NCBI GenBank assembly: GCA_002256385.1
Contig: NKJD01000033.1
Coordinates: 1 to 37,572, forward strand
Length of the DNA stretch: 37,572 bases
From: Flavobacterium sp. BFFFF2
Lineage (GTDB): Bacteria; Bacteroidota; Bacteroidia; Flavobacteriales; Flavobacteriaceae
Direction: 5' to 3'
Below are positions 1-8,262 of the stretch, piece after piece (positions within the stretch are counted from its first letter, which is position 1; each line of letters begins with the position of its first letter). The notes under the pieces are model-generated. The model made no database searches. It saw nothing but the letters and a program-made list of their open reading frames with translations, and had not been told where the DNA came from. Made by a program: the position numbers and the translations under genes.

Positions 1-128
1 ATTTATGATCAAACAACTAAAATCAGTTTTTATAAAAGCTAACCTAGAACTAAACAGCGGAAAATATCTCAGCAAAGAAGCATTCATCAATCAATTAAAT
101 GTTGCTTGAGTTTTTCAGCAGACCCTAC
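1..128 (+). mobile_element. Right end of an insertion sequence (IS5/IS1182-like), truncated by the window edge
   Basis: Positions 109-128 are the exact reverse complement of 37336-37355 (GTAGGGTCTGCTGAAAAACT), where an IS with a recognisable transposase start begins. The left edge is therefore the right end of a copy of the same or a very similar element, in the same orientation. The IS boundary is probably at 125 (the last C of ACCC). The TA beyond it may be target sequence, since TA also adjoins the other end. The body of the element lies outside the window. Confidence 0.75.
2..109 (+). pseudogene. Possible C-terminal end of the IS transposase (partial)
   Basis: One frame is open from the window edge to a TGA at 107-109, which touches the terminal inverted repeat. 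It gives about 35 residues beginning FMIKQLKSVF and ending INQLNVA. A transposase stop next to the terminal repeat is common in small IS elements, and the strand matches the IS start at the other end of the window. No catalytic motif is visible in so short a piece, and another frame also reads into a stop at 40-42. The call rests on position only. Confidence 0.35.
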
Positions 129-252
129 TTAATAACAAAAGGACTTTAGTCATAATGTTTTTTAATTGGTCGATAAGTCACACAATTAGAATATCGCATA
201 TTCAAAATACTTAAAAAAGTCCATTATAGTCACTTTGACTGCTTCCAATCAG

Positions 253-702
253 CTATTTATGCCTTTTTAAAATGTGTTTTACTGGCAAGATCCCCTCTTT
301 GAAATCCAAAATTATGGTGTCATTAGAAATAACCTCATAATATACTTTGAATAAATCACCATCAAGTAAATCTACCATCAAGAACTTGCTATTGCTGTCA
401 ATTTTATAATTGGTAGGTTTTAATAACTCGTCACCCATTTTTTCTACATATTCATTTTCCTTAAATATATATTGCCGTTTCAGAGCACAAGCCAACCTCA
501 AATACGTGATTGCCTCATCCCTGTCATTTTTGTCTTTAAATGTATTTTCATACTTTTTCCTTAAACTGATCGAATCTGTCACAAAATTATAATTCATATC
601 ATCACTTTTTAATTCAATCAGATCCCAGGTCCCAATTAATGGATTTTGTGCGATAATGAAATTGGTGAAAATATACAGTAATAGACAAATTATTTTTTTC
701 AT
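253..702 (-). CDS. Secreted lipocalin-like protein
   Basis: A 149-residue protein with an N-terminal signal peptide (MKKIICLLLYIFTNFIIAQ, likely cleaved after the Ala-Gln). The mature protein opens NPLIGTWDLIELKSD, the G-T-W signature that starts many lipocalin-like and calycin beta-barrels of Bacteroidota. Alternating hydrophobic stretches follow (KFLMVDLLDGDLF, YYEVISNDTIILDF), as expected for beta strands. The ligand is unknown. It is probably a periplasmic or surface protein. The gene stands alone, with about 330 bases of non-coding DNA on its 3' neighbour's side and an IS end about 125 bases beyond its own 3' end. A weak -7-like element (TACCTTTA on the minus strand, 727-720) lies just upstream. 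The fold call is moderate; no specific function can be given. Confidence 0.6.
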   Translation of the reverse strand: MKKIICLLLYIFTNFIIAQNPLIGTWDLIELKSDDMNYNFVTDSISLRKKYENTFKDKNDRDEAITYLRLACALKRQYIFKENEYVEKMGDELLKPTNYKIDSNSKFLMVDLLDGDLFKVYYEVISNDTIILDFKEGILPVKHILKRHK

Positions 703-1031
703 TTGGCAAACATTTCTAGTAAAGGTAATAAAATGAGTTGTTTAGATGGTATTTTAATATCCCTCAATTTGCTTGAAAAGTACATAAAATAAATACTCGG
801 AGGAAAAAAAAATGTACCTAGCTAACTATCAACAAAAAGTATTAAGTACAACCCTCATTTTCCCTGTAAAATGACAATTTAAAATTTATAACTACATTTC
901 CCATTCAAGTCGTCCCTAAATAACTTTTAAAGCGTGTAATCACCGAATCAATCTTTCAATTCCGCCTTTCTAACTTTAAACTTGAAACAAAAAAATCCAT
1001 CCTGACCTAGCACACCGGTGGTCAGCTGTAT
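703..1031. other. Intergenic AT-rich stretch without a gene
   Basis: No convincing reading frame is present. The only structured part is the hairpin at 1002-1025, annotated separately, and a short TTTCAAG-type motif next to it (about 975-990 on the minus strand). Confidence 0.6.
984..1025 (-). terminator. Rho-independent terminator of the alpha/beta hydrolase gene
   Basis: On the minus strand, a hairpin CTGACC...GGTCAG (1025-1020 pairing with 1007-1002, with CACCGGTG in the loop) begins 7 bases after the hydrolase stop. It is followed by GATGGA and a run of seven T, then GTTTCAAGTTTAAAG. The stem is short (6 bp) but position and T-run fit a terminator. Confidence 0.6.
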
Positions 1032-2054
1032 TTACTTTTTTGTCCATTTAATAAATTCGTTCATCACTTCTTGCCAATGTGCTTTCTCGTAATTTGTTGT
1101 TCCATCTGCATTTATTTCAAAAAAGTTATGTTCTAGATCTAAGTACCTTTTATATGTTAAATTATCCTTTGCGTTTTGGATATAAAACAAAGGAACTAAA
1201 TCACATAAATCAGCCGCAATATCATTGGTTCCATAAGCCAAATACGTAGGAATTTTGATCTGCAACCAATCATTTACCAAAGGTCTTGAAAAAGATTTCC
1301 AAGACAATAAATTTGGATCTTTACGCAAAGTTTCATTATCATAAGCGTCTCGATACATTTGATATGTTTTTTCAATATCTTCATTTGCTTGTTGCCAAGT
1401 AATTTCTTTTCGTTCAGCTTCCTTCCGGTAAGTTCTAATATTTTGGTCTATTCTTCCAAATGGATTTGCACCAAACAACCCCAAATGTGTTACTTTCTTG
1501 TTATTCAAAGCAATCAGTGTGGCAACTTTTGAACCTTGAGAATGTCCAGCCACTATTAATTTTGAATGATCTACCCATTTTTGCTTTCTCAGAAATTGTA
1601 AAACTTTTTGCGCTCGAGCTTCATAATTCTCTAAAAAATCAGCCTGTACATAATCTTTGTCAAATTCATCGGGTTCATTTTCATTTGGAATATAGCAATA
1701 CGACTTATTAAGGTGCTTCTCATCAACAATTACGGGCGTTTTCGGCATTGAGATCACAATTAAATGATAATTCTTTTTTATTTCATTCAGGTCAAAATTT
1801 GTAATTCCACCACCAATCATCCACATACTTTCTTTTGCTGGTTTTACAAATAATGGCATAGGCAAAGAACCTTGACAAAATAAGAAAACAGGTTTAATTT
1901 CATCTAATTTTGTGTCAATCAATATAAAATGGATCGTGTCCTTTTTTTGCTTTATGCTGAATTGAATAGCTTGATCGTTTATGACATCACGTTTTTGTCC
2001 AAAACCAAGATGGATAAAAAATAATAAGAATAATGTTGCTTTTAGTGTCTTCAT
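1032..2054 (-). CDS. Secreted alpha/beta hydrolase
   Basis: A 340-residue protein with a signal peptide (MKTLKATLFLLFFIHLGFGQ, about 20 residues). It has the alpha/beta-hydrolase nucleophile elbow G-H-S-Q-G around Ser172, preceded by a hydrophobic strand (KLIVAG). Later comes a strand plus acidic residue (YLAYGTNDIA, candidate Asp278) and a candidate catalytic His309 (LDLEHNFF). Order and spacing fit a Ser-Asp-His triad. The QGS at about 61-63 after a hydrophobic strand may form the oxyanion region. The family includes esterases and peptidases such as the prolyl oligopeptidase-like group; the substrate cannot be read from sequence. The gene is monocistronic, AT-rich and followed by its own terminator. 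Confidence 0.75.
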   Translation of the reverse strand: MKTLKATLFLLFFIHLGFGQKRDVINDQAIQFSIKQKKDTIHFILIDTKLDEIKPVFLFCQGSLPMPLFVKPAKESMWMIGGGITNFDLNEIKKNYHLIVISMPKTPVIVDEKHLNKSYCYIPNENEPDEFDKDYVQADFLENYEARAQKVLQFLRKQKWVDHSKLIVAGHSQGSKVATLIALNNKKVTHLGLFGANPFGRIDQNIRTYRKEAERKEITWQQANEDIEKTYQMYRDAYDNETLRKDPNLLSWKSFSRPLVNDWLQIKIPTYLAYGTNDIAADLCDLVPLFYIQNAKDNLTYKRYLDLEHNFFEINADGTTNYEKAHWQEVMNEFIKWTKK

Positions 2055-2226
2055 ATGCTATCCTAATTCTTTCAATTTAACATTTATATCCATTTAAAAA
2101 AAATCCAAGCTAGAGAAAAAAATAAAGTAAAACTAGAACTTTCCATTTAACATCCTTCATCCTCAAATAACCTCAAAGTAGGTAATCACTTACCCAAAAA
2201 ATCCTTCAATCTTTCAATCATTCCAA

Positions 2227-2268
2227 CTTGAAACTTGAAACTTGAAACTTGAAACTTGAAACTTGAAA
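2227..2268 (-). repeat. Six tandem copies of a 7-base repeat (TTTCAAG on the minus strand)
   Basis: CTTGAAA is repeated six times without error, directly after the gcvP terminator. Read in the direction of gcvP transcription the unit is TTTCAAG. Related heptamers follow three other genes in the same sense orientation (961-990 minus, 6072-6092 plus, 18996-19030 plus). Confidence 0.9.
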
Positions 2269-2269
2269 C

Positions 2270-2300
2270 AAAAAAAACCGCCCGAAGGCGGATTTTTTTT
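2270..2300 (-). terminator. gcvP rho-independent terminator (probably bidirectional)
   Basis: A hairpin CCGCC-TTCG-GGCGG on the minus strand (2291-2278) has a UUCG-type tetraloop. It is flanked by T-runs on both strands: eight T after the stem on the minus strand, and nine or ten T on the plus strand at 2293-2302. It follows the gcvP stop codon with no gap. Confidence 0.9.
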
Positions 2301-5156
2301 TTAAGCATCCATATAATGCTCAATCGGTGCACAACTGCACACCAGGTTTCGATCGCCATAAGCATCATCGACCCGACGTACTGAAGGCCAAAATTTATTG
2401 TCCGCCACATACGGCAGCGGATAGGCCGCTTGTTCGCGTGTGTAAGGCAACGACCAGTCATTGGCGGTCAGCATGGACATGGTATGGGGCGCGTTTTTGA
2501 GTACATTATTGGGTTCATCCGCAGAGGCGGCTTCAATTTCGTGGCGAATGGCAATCATGGCATCACAAAAACGATCCAATTCAGCCAAATCTTCGCTTTC
2601 GGTAGGCTCCACCATCAAGGTGCCTGCCACTGGGAATGACACCGTAGGCGCATGAAAGCCATAGTCCATCAGGCGTTTGGCGATATCGGTTACTTCAATG
2701 CCTTTGGTTTTAAAGGCGCGGCAATCAAGTATCATTTCATGGGCAGCCCGTCCGCATTCGCCCACGTATAAAATCGGATAATGTGGTTCCAAACACGATT
2801 TAATGTAGTTGGCATTCAAAATGGCGTACTGCGTGGCGTTCTTTAAGCCTTCAGCACCCAACATACAAATATAACCGTAAGATATCAGGCAAACCAAAGC
2901 CGAGCCGTAAGGAGCCGCCGAAATGGCATCCATAGCCTGCTCCCCGCCTACTTTGCGCAAGGGATGGCCTGGTAAAAACGGGGCCAATTTTTCGTTGACA
3001 CAAATCGGACCCACACCCGGACCACCACCACCATGTGGAATGGCAAATGTTTTATGCAAATTCAAATGGCATACATCGGCCCCAATGGTAGCTGGGTTGG
3101 TTAAACCCACTTGGGCATTCATGTTGGCGCCATCCATATACACCAAACCGCCGTGTTCGTGAATGATTTGGGTAATTTGACAAATGGCACTTTCATATAC
3201 GCCATGGGTAGATGGATAAGTAACCATCAGACACGACAATTGGTCGGCGTATTCAATGGCTTTTTGGCGCAAATCATCCACATCGATGTTGCCGTTTTCC
3301 ATGGTTTTGGTCACCACAATTTTCATGCCTGCCATGGCTGCCGAAGCCGGATTGGTTCCGTGGGCCGAAGAAGGAATCAAACAAACGGTACGGTGGTGAT
3401 CGCCCCGAGCTTGGTGGTAAGCGCGTATAGTCATGAGGCCTGCATATTCGCCTTGCGCACCAGAATTGGGTTGCAAGGTCGTTTTGGCAAAGCCTGTAAT
3501 TTCACTCAATTGCTCTTCGAGTTTGTGCAAAAGCGTCAAATATCCTTGCACTTGGTGGTCGGGCGCAAACGGGTGAATATTGTTCCACTGCGGCAAACTC
3601 AAGGGCAACATTTCGGCGGCAGCGTTCAATTTCATGGTGCAAGAACCCAACGAAATCATCGAATGATTTAACGACAAGTCTTTGCGCTCCAATTTCTTAA
3701 TGTAGCGCATCAATTGCGACTCAGAGCGGTGCTGTTGAAACACATCGTGTTGTAAAAAAGCAGACGTACGCGACCACAATGCAGGCCATATCGGCGATTC
3801 ATGCGCAGGCAATGGGGCCAATTTGCCCGCGGGTTTGCCCACTGCATGGGCCAAAATAGCTAAAATCTGATTGAGGTCATCAACGGTAGTGGTTTCATTT
3901 AAAGCCACCACCACCCGATCGGCTGCCGGATAATAGAAATTCACGTTTTGGGCATCGGCAATGGTACGCACCCTTTCGGCAGGCAACTCAAATTGCAACG
4001 TATCAAAAAACACAGTGTTGATCTGATAAATATCCAATTTCTTTGCGGCTTCATTCAATGAACAAGCCGATTGGTGGATTCTTTTGGCAATGTGTTGCAA
4101 ACCATCAGGTCCATGGTACACGGCATACATGCCCGCCATGACTGCCAATAAAACTTGGGCGGTACAAATGTTGGAAGTGGCTTTTTCACGTTTAATGTGT
4201 TGCTCGCGTGTTTGCAAAGCCATGCGCAAGGCACGGTTGCCCGCTGCATCAACGGTGACGCCTATAATGCGCCCTGGTAAGCTGCGCTTGAATTCGTCGC
4301 GGGTAGCAAAAAAGGCAGCGTGTGGCCCGCCAAATCCCATTGGAATCCCAAAACGTTGGGTGGTTCCAACGACCACATCGGCACCCATTTCACCGGGAGG
4401 CGTCAATACCGAAAGGGCGAACAAATCGGCAGCAACCACCACGCGAATGCCCGCTTCATGGGCTTGGGTGATAAAAGCGCCCGGGTGATCCAATTGGCCT
4501 GTTTTGGCAGGATATTGCAATATAGCCCCATAAAAGGTATGATCAAAAGTGAAAGCACTTGGCGCGCCAACGACCAATTCAACACCAATAGGCACTGCGC
4601 GGGTTTGCAATACCGAAAGCGTTTGCGGTAAAATATCCTCGGACACAAAAAACCGGCATACATTGTCTTTTTTCTGCTCACGGCTGCGCACATCAAATAG
4701 CAAAGCCATGCCTTCTGCTGCGGCCGTACTTTCGTCGAGCAACGACGCATTGGCAATTTCCATACCCGTTAACTCAATGACGGTGGTCTGAAAATTCAAG
4801 ATGGCTTCTAAACGGCCTTGTGCAATTTCGGCCTGATAGGGCGTGTAAGCGGTATACCAACCCGGATTTTCAAACACATTGCGCTGAATGACAGCGGGTG
4901 TAATAGTCGGGTGATAGCCCAAACCGATATAAGATTTGGCCATGATATTTTGGTTGCCCAAAGCCACCATGTGCGACAAAAAGGCGTGTTCTGTGAGCGC
5001 TGGATCTAAATTGAGGGGTTCCCGCAGCAAAATATCGTCTGGAACGGTCTCAAAAATGAGCTGTTCCATGCTGTCAGCCCCCATTTTATGTAACATATGG
5101 GCCACGTCAGTTTCACGTGGTCCTATATGTCGGCTTTCAAATGAATCGGTTTTCAT
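2301..5156 (-). CDS. gcvP: Glycine dehydrogenase (decarboxylating), P protein of the glycine cleavage system
   Basis: The P protein decarboxylates glycine with pyridoxal phosphate and passes the aminomethyl group to the lipoyl arm of GcvH, in the cytoplasm. From the start chosen here it has 951 residues, the usual size of the fused one-chain form with N- and C-terminal halves together. The N-terminus (FESRHIGP, then LGYHPTITPAVIQRNVFENPGWYTAYTPYQ) is typical. The PLP-lysine region is in HLNLHKTFAIPHGGGGPGVG. The open frame extends 55 codons further upstream, but that part is unlike the family and overlaps the likely promoter, so the ATG at 5156 is preferred. No gcvT or gcvH is nearby, which is common in this phylum. 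It is divergent from the membrane-protein gene at 5337. Confidence 0.96.
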   Translation of the reverse strand: MKTDSFESRHIGPRETDVAHMLHKMGADSMEQLIFETVPDDILLREPLNLDPALTEHAFLSHMVALGNQNIMAKSYIGLGYHPTITPAVIQRNVFENPGWYTAYTPYQAEIAQGRLEAILNFQTTVIELTGMEIANASLLDESTAAAEGMALLFDVRSREQKKDNVCRFFVSEDILPQTLSVLQTRAVPIGVELVVGAPSAFTFDHTFYGAILQYPAKTGQLDHPGAFITQAHEAGIRVVVAADLFALSVLTPPGEMGADVVVGTTQRFGIPMGFGGPHAAFFATRDEFKRSLPGRIIGVTVDAAGNRALRMALQTREQHIKREKATSNICTAQVLLAVMAGMYAVYHGPDGLQHIAKRIHQSACSLNEAAKKLDIYQINTVFFDTLQFELPAERVRTIADAQNVNFYYPAADRVVVALNETTTVDDLNQILAILAHAVGKPAGKLAPLPAHESPIWPALWSRTSAFLQHDVFQQHRSESQLMRYIKKLERKDLSLNHSMISLGSCTMKLNAAAEMLPLSLPQWNNIHPFAPDHQVQGYLTLLHKLEEQLSEITGFAKTTLQPNSGAQGEYAGLMTIRAYHQARGDHHRTVCLIPSSAHGTNPASAAMAGMKIVVTKTMENGNIDVDDLRQKAIEYADQLSCLMVTYPSTHGVYESAICQITQIIHEHGGLVYMDGANMNAQVGLTNPATIGADVCHLNLHKTFAIPHGGGGPGVGPICVNEKLAPFLPGHPLRKVGGEQAMDAISAAPYGSALVCLISYGYICMLGAEGLKNATQYAILNANYIKSCLEPHYPILYVGECGRAAHEMILDCRAFKTKGIEVTDIAKRLMDYGFHAPTVSFPVAGTLMVEPTESEDLAELDRFCDAMIAIRHEIEAASADEPNNVLKNAPHTMSMLTANDWSLPYTREQAAYPLPYVADNKFWPSVRRVDDAYGDRNLVCSCAPIEHYMDA

Positions 5157-5278
5157 ATATAGTTTTTCTTTGTTTTTAATGGTCAAATAGTTCGTTTTAT
5201 AGTCATTTAATCGGCATACAAAAACAGCGCGAAGATGGCTGTTTATGATAAAGTGGTTACGTTTGTAAAATGAAACGA

Positions 5279-5286
5279 CAAAAGTA
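5279..5286 (-). promoter_or_regulatory. Candidate -7 promoter element of gcvP
   Basis: TACTTTTG on the minus strand matches the Bacteroidota -7 consensus TAnnTTTG. It lies about 123 bases before the gcvP ATG. No clear -33 TTTG is seen at the usual spacing, so support is partial. Confidence 0.45.
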
Positions 5287-5336
5287 ACGAAAACGATATA
5301 ATCAGCCGTTTTTGAAACCATTTTTAAGATAGAATT

Positions 5337-6083
5337 GTGCCAATTTTTAAATATTTAAACCGCCTTGTGCTGAAAGCCATGTATTGGGCCATTCCAGAAG
5401 GCTTGGCCATTGGTTGTTTAAGCCATATTTATCAGTGCGAACAGCACACAACGACCAATTGGCAAACCCTTTGGATTCCGTTCATAGGCGGTCAAGGCGG
5501 CTATTTATTGCTACGCTGGTGGCATGTGCAAACTGCGGTAAAATGGCAAAAACCTGTGTGGTATTTTGCCATTTTGACCAGTATTTTGGCCGTTTGGGGA
5601 TTGCTGTTTGTGCAACACCTCCCATTTTGGCAGCTGGTAACAATGATGGCTCTGATTGGCATCTATCCGCTATTACGCCCCTTTGGCTTGTTTAAAACGA
5701 TTTGGGTGGCTGCCACACTCGCTTTTATCACCTCTTTTTTATTGCAAAAAAACAGCGATTTTGTCATCCATGAACTGCTCATTCATACCGGAATCATTTG
5801 GCTGTGGTTGTTCCCTAAAGAAATACAGCAAGCCGGTATCGACCAACTCAAGCAACCCACACTTCCGCAGTGGTTGGGCATCCGGCAATTAAAAAAGGTG
5901 AGTTTTATTTTTGGTATCATTCTGCTGCTGCTAACAACCTACCTCGATTTAAGTTGGACGCACCAAGCCATTATAGTACTCAGTATTTTGGTGGTAGTTG
6001 CTGCGCCGAATGACAGGAATGACCTCTATTTATTGGGGGTGGAAATGGTGCCGGTTTTGTGGTTATTTTTGTTTCAGGTTTAA
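5337..6083 (+). CDS. Polytopic membrane protein, UbiA-prenyltransferase-like but degenerate
   Basis: A 248-residue protein with about seven hydrophobic segments. YPLLRPFGLFKTIWVAATLAFIT, and later FPKEIQQAGIDQ...TLPQWLGIRQLKKVSF, resemble a group of uncharacterised flavobacterial proteins related to the UbiA superfamily, where the second stretch corresponds to the DxxxD...TIPxxLG region. The aspartate pairs that bind Mg-diphosphate in true prenyltransferases are not clearly present (K-E-I-Q-Q-A-G-I-D here), so enzymatic activity is doubtful. The start is GTG at 5337; an ATG at 5379 (MYWAIPEG) is the alternative. The stop lies inside a run of TTTCAGG-type heptamers. It is divergent from gcvP and convergent with pckA. 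The function is unknown. Confidence 0.6.
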   Translation: MPIFKYLNRLVLKAMYWAIPEGLAIGCLSHIYQCEQHTTTNWQTLWIPFIGGQGGYLLLRWWHVQTAVKWQKPVWYFAILTSILAVWGLLFVQHLPFWQLVTMMALIGIYPLLRPFGLFKTIWVAATLAFITSFLLQKNSDFVIHELLIHTGIIWLWLFPKEIQQAGIDQLKQPTLPQWLGIRQLKKVSFIFGIILLLLTTYLDLSWTHQAIIVLSILVVVAAPNDRNDLYLLGVEMVPVLWLFLFQV

Positions 6084-6092
6084 GGTTTCAAG
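6072..6092 (+). repeat. Three tandem TTTCAGG/TTTAAGG/TTTCAAG heptamers overlapping a stop codon
   Basis: The three 7-base units run without gap. The TAA stop of the membrane-protein gene lies within the second unit, so the last codons (Phe-Gln-Val) are encoded by the repeat. Confidence 0.8.
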
Positions 6093-6206
6093 TTTTGTTG
6101 AGGCAAGTTAAAGCTTGATCGGATTAATTTTTTTTCGATTTGCGAACTGAAGTTCGCTTTCCGGAAGTCCACTGGACATCAAAAGAACTTTCGTCTTAGT
6201 ATTTTC

Positions 6207-6282
6207 ACAAGCTAAAGCTTGTGTACCTGCATTTCAAACGGGCAATAAGGTTTTCTTTTGCAAGCTAAAGCTTGCGTACCTG
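6207..6282. repeat. Two CAAGCT-AA-AGCTTG hairpins, each followed by GTACCTG
   Basis: Copies at 6207-6222 and 6260-6275 have the same core. The outermost pair differs in a compensated way (A-T in the first, G-C in the second), and each is followed at once by GTACCTG. Confidence 0.85.
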
Positions 6283-6283
6283 A

Positions 6284-6357
6284 CTGCCACTGGCAGCCCT
6301 CCTCTTAATATCAAATTCTTAATATCAAATCTGAAGCCCACTGGGCTTCCTCCTCTT
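6284..6357. repeat. Two CCACTGG hairpins with CCTCCTCTT tails
   Basis: CTGCC-ACT-GGCAG (6284-6296) and GAAGCCC-ACT-GGGCTTC (6333-6349) share the heptamer CCACTGG but have different, fully paired outer arms. Each is followed by a CTCCTCTT tail and ATATCAAAT-like sequence. Further members lie at 6167-6177 and 35708-35726. Confidence 0.85.
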
Positions 6358-6367
6358 CATATCAAAT

Positions 6368-6489
6368 GTTCGCCCCGTTCGTTCCGACGGGTCTCGGGTC
6401 GACTTTCGACTTTCGACTTTCGACTTTAGCTTCGCTCCGTTCGCCCCGTTCGTTCCGACGGGTCTCGGGTCGACTTTCGACTTTCGACT
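6368..6489. repeat. 51-bp direct repeat (two copies, 71 bp apart) with CGACTTT heptamers
   Basis: 6368-6418 and 6439-6489 read the same. Each contains a CCCGT...ACGGG hairpin and ends in tandem CGACTTT units (four at 6400-6427; nearly three at 6471-6489). The second copy stops right at the pckA terminator. Confidence 0.85.
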
Positions 6490-6490
6490 C

Positions 6491-6527
6491 AAAAAAAAAT
6501 CCATCGTTTCAGATGGATTTTTTTTTG
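6491..6527 (-). terminator. pckA rho-independent terminator (bidirectional)
   Basis: The perfect inverted repeat AAATCCATC / GATGGATTT (loop of six bases at 6506-6511) is flanked by a run of A on the left and T on the right. It can therefore end transcription from either strand. It starts one base after the pckA stop. Confidence 0.9.
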
Positions 6528-6528
6528 T

Positions 6529-8154
6529 TTAAAGTTGCGGCCCTGCCTCTATCAAATGCTTGCCTTCGTCGTTGTCGGTGTATTGGGCAAAGTTTTTAAT
6601 GAATCGGGCGGCCAAATCATTCGCTTTTTCAGTCCAATCCGCAGCGTTTTCGTAGGTGTCGCGCGGATCTAAAATGGCGGGGTTCACATCGTGTAAGGAG
6701 GTGGGAACTGCCAAATTAAATACGGGAATGGTTTTGGTGTCAGCCTTTTCAATGGAACCATCTAAAATGGCATCAATGATGGCGCGGGTGTCTTTAATGG
6801 AAATGCGTTTACCCGTTCCGTTCCAACCCGTATTTACCATGTAAGCAGTAGCTTGGTGCTGCTCCATTTTTTTAACCAATTCCTCGCCGTATTTGGTCGG
6901 GTGTAACGTTAAAAAGGCTTTCCCAAAACAGGCCGAAAAGGTAGGTTCTGGTTGGGTTACGCCACGTTCGGTTCCAGCCAATTTGGCAGTAAATCCAGAT
7001 AAGAAATAGTATTTTGTTTGCTCTGGGGTCAATTTTGATACGGGGGGCATCACGCCAAACGCATCCGCTGTTAAAAAGATCACTTTGGTGGCGTGTCCTG
7101 CTTTTGAAACAGGCTTTACAATATTGTGAATGTGGTTAATTGGGTATGAAACGCGGGTATTTTGCGTCACCGAACCATCTTTAAAGTTAATGATGCCATC
7201 GGCATCAACCGTTACGTTTTCAAGCAAAGCATCTTTTCTGATGGCACCGTAAATATCGGGCTCATTTTCTTTGCTCAAATCGATGGTTTTTGCATAACAG
7301 CCACCCTCAAAGTTAAAAACGCCCTCGTTGTCCCAGCCATGCTCATCGTCGCCAATCAATTCGCGCTTCGGATCGGTTGACAAAGTAGTTTTACCTGTTC
7401 CTGACAATCCAAAAAATACGGCCACATCACCGTCTGTCCCTTTATTGGCAGAGCAATGCATTGAAGCGATGCCTTGCAAGGGCAAATAATAATTCATCAT
7501 GGCAAAAAGCCCTTTTTTCATTTCACCGCCATACCAAGTACCCCCAATGAGCTGTACTTTTTCGGTCAAATTAAAGGCCACATATACTTCTGAATTCAAA
7601 CTGTGTGCTTCGTAATCCTTAAACGACGTTTTAGACCCATTCATCACCACAAAATCGGGCTCGCCAAACTGATCCAATTCTTCTTCGGTCGGCCGAATAA
7701 ACATATTGGTCACAAAATGCGCTTGCCAAGCCACTTCCATAATAAAACGCACTTTGAGGCGGGTGTTGGCATTGGCACCACAAAAGGCATCCACCACAAA
7801 CAATTTCTTGTTAGATAACTGCGCAACAGTGGTTTCTTTTAGCGCATTCCAAGTCGCTGTTGAAATAGGCTTGTTGTCATTGGCCGCTTTGTCGGAGTTC
7901 CACCAAATGGTGTTTCTAGTAACATCGTCTTTCACAATGTACTTATCTTTTGGCGAACGACCAGTAAAAATACCTGTCATTACATTCACAGCTCCCAATT
8001 CGGTGAGTTGCCCACGCTCAAAACCTTCTAACGAAGGTTCGAGTTCGGCTTGGTATAAATAGTCAAATGACGGGTTGTAGATTATTTCCTGTACATCACG
8101 GATACCGTAGGTTTCCAACGAAATCGATTTCGTAACTTGGGTGTAATTTTCCAT
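6529..8154 (-). CDS. pckA: Phosphoenolpyruvate carboxykinase (ATP)
   Basis: Converts oxaloacetate plus ATP to phosphoenolpyruvate and CO2, the first committed step of gluconeogenesis, in the cytoplasm. The 541-residue length is normal for the ATP-using family. Visible signatures are [12 protein letters not shown] (about 61-72, substrate binding), the Walker A-like GLSGTGKTT (249-257), the metal-binding [10 protein letters not shown] (about 267-275) and the [20 protein letters not shown] stretch. The start ATG at 8154 gives the usual MxNYxQ-like N-terminus. A TACCTTTG -7 element lies 36-43 bases upstream. Flanked by its own terminator, it looks monocistronic. Confidence 0.97.
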   Translation of the reverse strand: MENYTQVTKSISLETYGIRDVQEIIYNPSFDYLYQAELEPSLEGFERGQLTELGAVNVMTGIFTGRSPKDKYIVKDDVTRNTIWWNSDKAANDNKPISTATWNALKETTVAQLSNKKLFVVDAFCGANANTRLKVRFIMEVAWQAHFVTNMFIRPTEEELDQFGEPDFVVMNGSKTSFKDYEAHSLNSEVYVAFNLTEKVQLIGGTWYGGEMKKGLFAMMNYYLPLQGIASMHCSANKGTDGDVAVFFGLSGTGKTTLSTDPKRELIGDDEHGWDNEGVFNFEGGCYAKTIDLSKENEPDIYGAIRKDALLENVTVDADGIINFKDGSVTQNTRVSYPINHIHNIVKPVSKAGHATKVIFLTADAFGVMPPVSKLTPEQTKYYFLSGFTAKLAGTERGVTQPEPTFSACFGKAFLTLHPTKYGEELVKKMEQHQATAYMVNTGWNGTGKRISIKDTRAIIDAILDGSIEKADTKTIPVFNLAVPTSLHDVNPAILDPRDTYENAADWTEKANDLAARFIKNFAQYTDNDEGKHLIEAGPQL

Positions 8155-8189
8155 AGAATTGCGTTCGTGTTGTTTGTTTATTAAAGGTG

Positions 8190-8197
8190 CAAAGGTA
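8190..8197 (-). promoter_or_regulatory. Candidate -7 promoter element of pckA
   Basis: TACCTTTG on the minus strand matches TAnnTTTG exactly, about 36 bases before the pckA ATG. No clear -33 element is seen. Confidence 0.5.
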
Positions 8198-8262
8198 ATA
8201 ATTAATAAAATCAGTTACCGAAGTGGTCATATTTTTTTTCAATTGGATGCCATAAAGGACGT

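Larger units (their letters stand above)
6084..6490. other. Repeat-filled convergent intergenic region
   Basis: No gene. Between two convergent genes it holds a series of short perfect hairpins: GCGAAC-TGAA-GTTCGC at 6142-6157, GTCC-ACT-GGAC at 6167-6177, ACAAGCT-AA-AGCTTGT at 6207-6222, GCAAGCT-AA-AGCTTGC at 6260-6275, CTGCC-ACT-GGCAG at 6284-6296 and GAAGCCC-ACT-GGGCTTC at 6333-6349. A 51-bp direct repeat and CGACTTT heptamers follow. Confidence 0.85.

Noticed and set aside
5157..5321. A 55-codon upstream extension of gcvP
   Set aside because: It is unlike any P protein N-terminus and overlaps the likely -7 element; the ATG at 5156 begins the conserved region.
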